From the NCBI RefSeq assembly GCF_008831285.2, contig NC_045139.1, positions 6,234,204 to 6,294,203 on the forward strand: 60,000 nucleotides of DNA. Direction: 5' to 3'. Source of the DNA: Nymphaea colorata. Lineage: Eukaryota > Streptophyta > Magnoliopsida > Nymphaeales > Nymphaeaceae. Position 1 is the stretch's first letter. The number at the start of each line of letters is the position of its first letter. Shown here piece after piece: positions 58,599 to 60,000 of this stretch. The notes under the pieces are model-generated. The model was not told the DNA's origin, did no database searches, and saw only the letters and a program-made list of their open reading frames with translations. A program made the position numbers and the translations under genes.

Positions 58599-60000
58599 CT
58601 GAAATATATGGCAAGCACTTTTAGAAGAAAGTGTATTTAGGTTGCACACAACAAAGATAGAAGGACCCTTAAGTATGCCTTTAACCGGATAAGTTTTAAG
58701 GCCTTTAGCTTAAAGAAAGAGAGAGCCGACAAAATGAGAATTTATTCAAGATAAAAAGCAGTGACAAGGCGTCAATAAACAACAAGTAATAAAAACGGGC
58801 AAAAGAAAAATAACAAAGAAAGCAAGAGAAAAAAAACGTGTAGAAACAAAAATCAGAGTTTAGTGAACAAAAAACAGGAAGAATAAAAAATCATAGTGGA
58901 TTATCATTTCCTAGGGAAACACTCTAGTGCTCCAACAGATCTGCACTTGTTGCTAACTTTTGCAGCCATAAATACCTACTCGGTGCCTGTTCTAAAGCCT
59001 TCATTGATGACCACACCTTTCCTCCCAAAAAAAAATCAAACATCTGCCTAAGAAGATTACCACATCATTTCAACGTTAACCAATACACGACCAACGTTCC
59101 CAGCAACTTCTCAAAGATCGCGAAAACAGCAAAACAAAAACGGGTAAATTTACGAAATATTTTTTGTATTCATTTTTTTCCAAGATATGTTTGACTAAAC
59201 GTAGGGCATCAAGCCTGGTACCCGGTACCAAGCCCAACTCAAGCTCCAGCCTAGAAAATGAGCGTTGGGGCTGGCCCGACACTAGCTCAGATTAGTCCGA
59301 CTTAACTCAATCATTTATGTTTAATATTATTTTTTATTATGTGTTCGGGTTTAGAGTGCAGTTATAAACTGTGGACCAGTCCAAGCCCAAGTCCTTATCA
59401 GCATGATGCCCAGGCTTATGTTTGTCCATCGCTGTTTTCAACAAAGTTATCAGGATCAATGTTAGTGACAGGACAGGAATCGATCTGTTATTCGTTTTAT
59501 TTTTTAGAAGCTTTTTGTATAGCGGGTTTGATAAATCAGGTGAGGTCATCTCGTGCACGCTTGTAAAGAACCTATGTAAACCCCTTTCTGTCGAACTGTT
59601 TCCAAATTTGTGAGAATTTATTATTTAACTCTATAGTAGAAAATAGTGCAGCAGAGATCACAAAGATTGGAAACCCAATCCTTTTTTCATGGGCAGGCTT
59701 CCTTACACCAAAGTACTAGACTGACTTGAAGGAGTACATAGCTTAGTTTGACTCGTTAGGTGCAGTGCTCCTCAAATTTAGCAGTGCACCATCTGCCGAA
59801 CACGGAACTGGACCTAAACGAGGAAAAGTGAAGGACTTCATCTCTCGTCTAGCTTACCAGTAGTGATTGGCGGAATGGGTCCTGATAGAAGCTGTGTGCC
59901 CACAAGCACTTGTATGTTTGCTTAATTTTCTCCCGTAGTTGGAAAAGCCACATGTATGTTTCCTTGCAAGAACCAATTGGATGGATAGTCGATCGCTATC
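58599..60000. repeat. Second copy of 44258-45659, running off the window
   Basis: Identical at an offset of 14341 bp apart from one substitution that I noticed. It begins exactly where the retrotransposon remnant ends. The duplication may continue beyond the window. Confidence 0.9.

Overview
The window is nuclear DNA from a flowering plant. The evidence is a family of intron-split genes for cysteine-rich receptor-like kinases (CRKs, DUF26/Gnk2 ectodomain), an endogenous plant pararetrovirus fragment, plant LTR-retrotransposon sequence and TTA-target-site DNA-transposon sequence in AT-rich intergenic DNA. The species cannot be fixed from sequence alone. There is no sign of bacterial operons, rRNA, tRNA or CRISPR.

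The core is a degenerating tandem array of CRK genes, all on the + strand. CRK copy 1 (6208-11549) and copy 3 (32831-38337) each assemble from seven exons with identical exon lengths (775, 123, 170, 208, 238, 151, 294 nt) into an unbroken 652-codon frame: signal peptide, two C-X8-C-X2-C DUF26 domains, one membrane segment and a complete Ser/Thr kinase. Copy 2 (20770-23684) and copy 4 (48999-51927) have intact exons 1-3. They share a 1-nt loss at the start of exon 4, loss of the exon 5 acceptor, and deletion of exons 6-7. They are kinase pseudogenes that could still encode a receptor without a kinase. Five further CRK scraps lie at 1-165, 15259-15440, 15960-16785, 39978-40522 and 41520-41765.

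Layout: 1-1500, chimeric CRK scrap plus a dispersed module. 1500-6200, upstream DNA of copy 1, split by a 1.8-kb element with TTA target duplication (3261-5078). 6208-11549, copy 1. 11550-12784, 3' flank. 12785-15230, endogenous pararetrovirus remnant. 15259-16785, rearranged CRK fragments surrounding an inverted, apparently captured gene fragment. 16790-20500, repeat module and upstream region. 20770-23684, copy 2. 24740-32570, duplicated non-coding DNA. 32831-38337, copy 3. 39978-41765, shuffled CRK exons. 41770-48740, repeat modules. 48999-51927, copy 4. 52960-57917, second copy of the copy 2 downstream DNA. 57918-58598, 5' end of an LTR retrotransposon. 58599-60000, a near-identical copy of 44258-45659.

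The genes form a defence or stress receptor cluster, not a pathway. The intact copies would sit in the plasma membrane with an apoplastic DUF26 ectodomain and a cytosolic kinase. The truncated copies could act as decoys or be silent. Copies 3 and 4 are mosaics, so gene conversion or unequal crossing-over has been active. All coordinates come from reading by eye; splice sites are predicted from GT/AG, phase and comparison between copies, not from transcripts.
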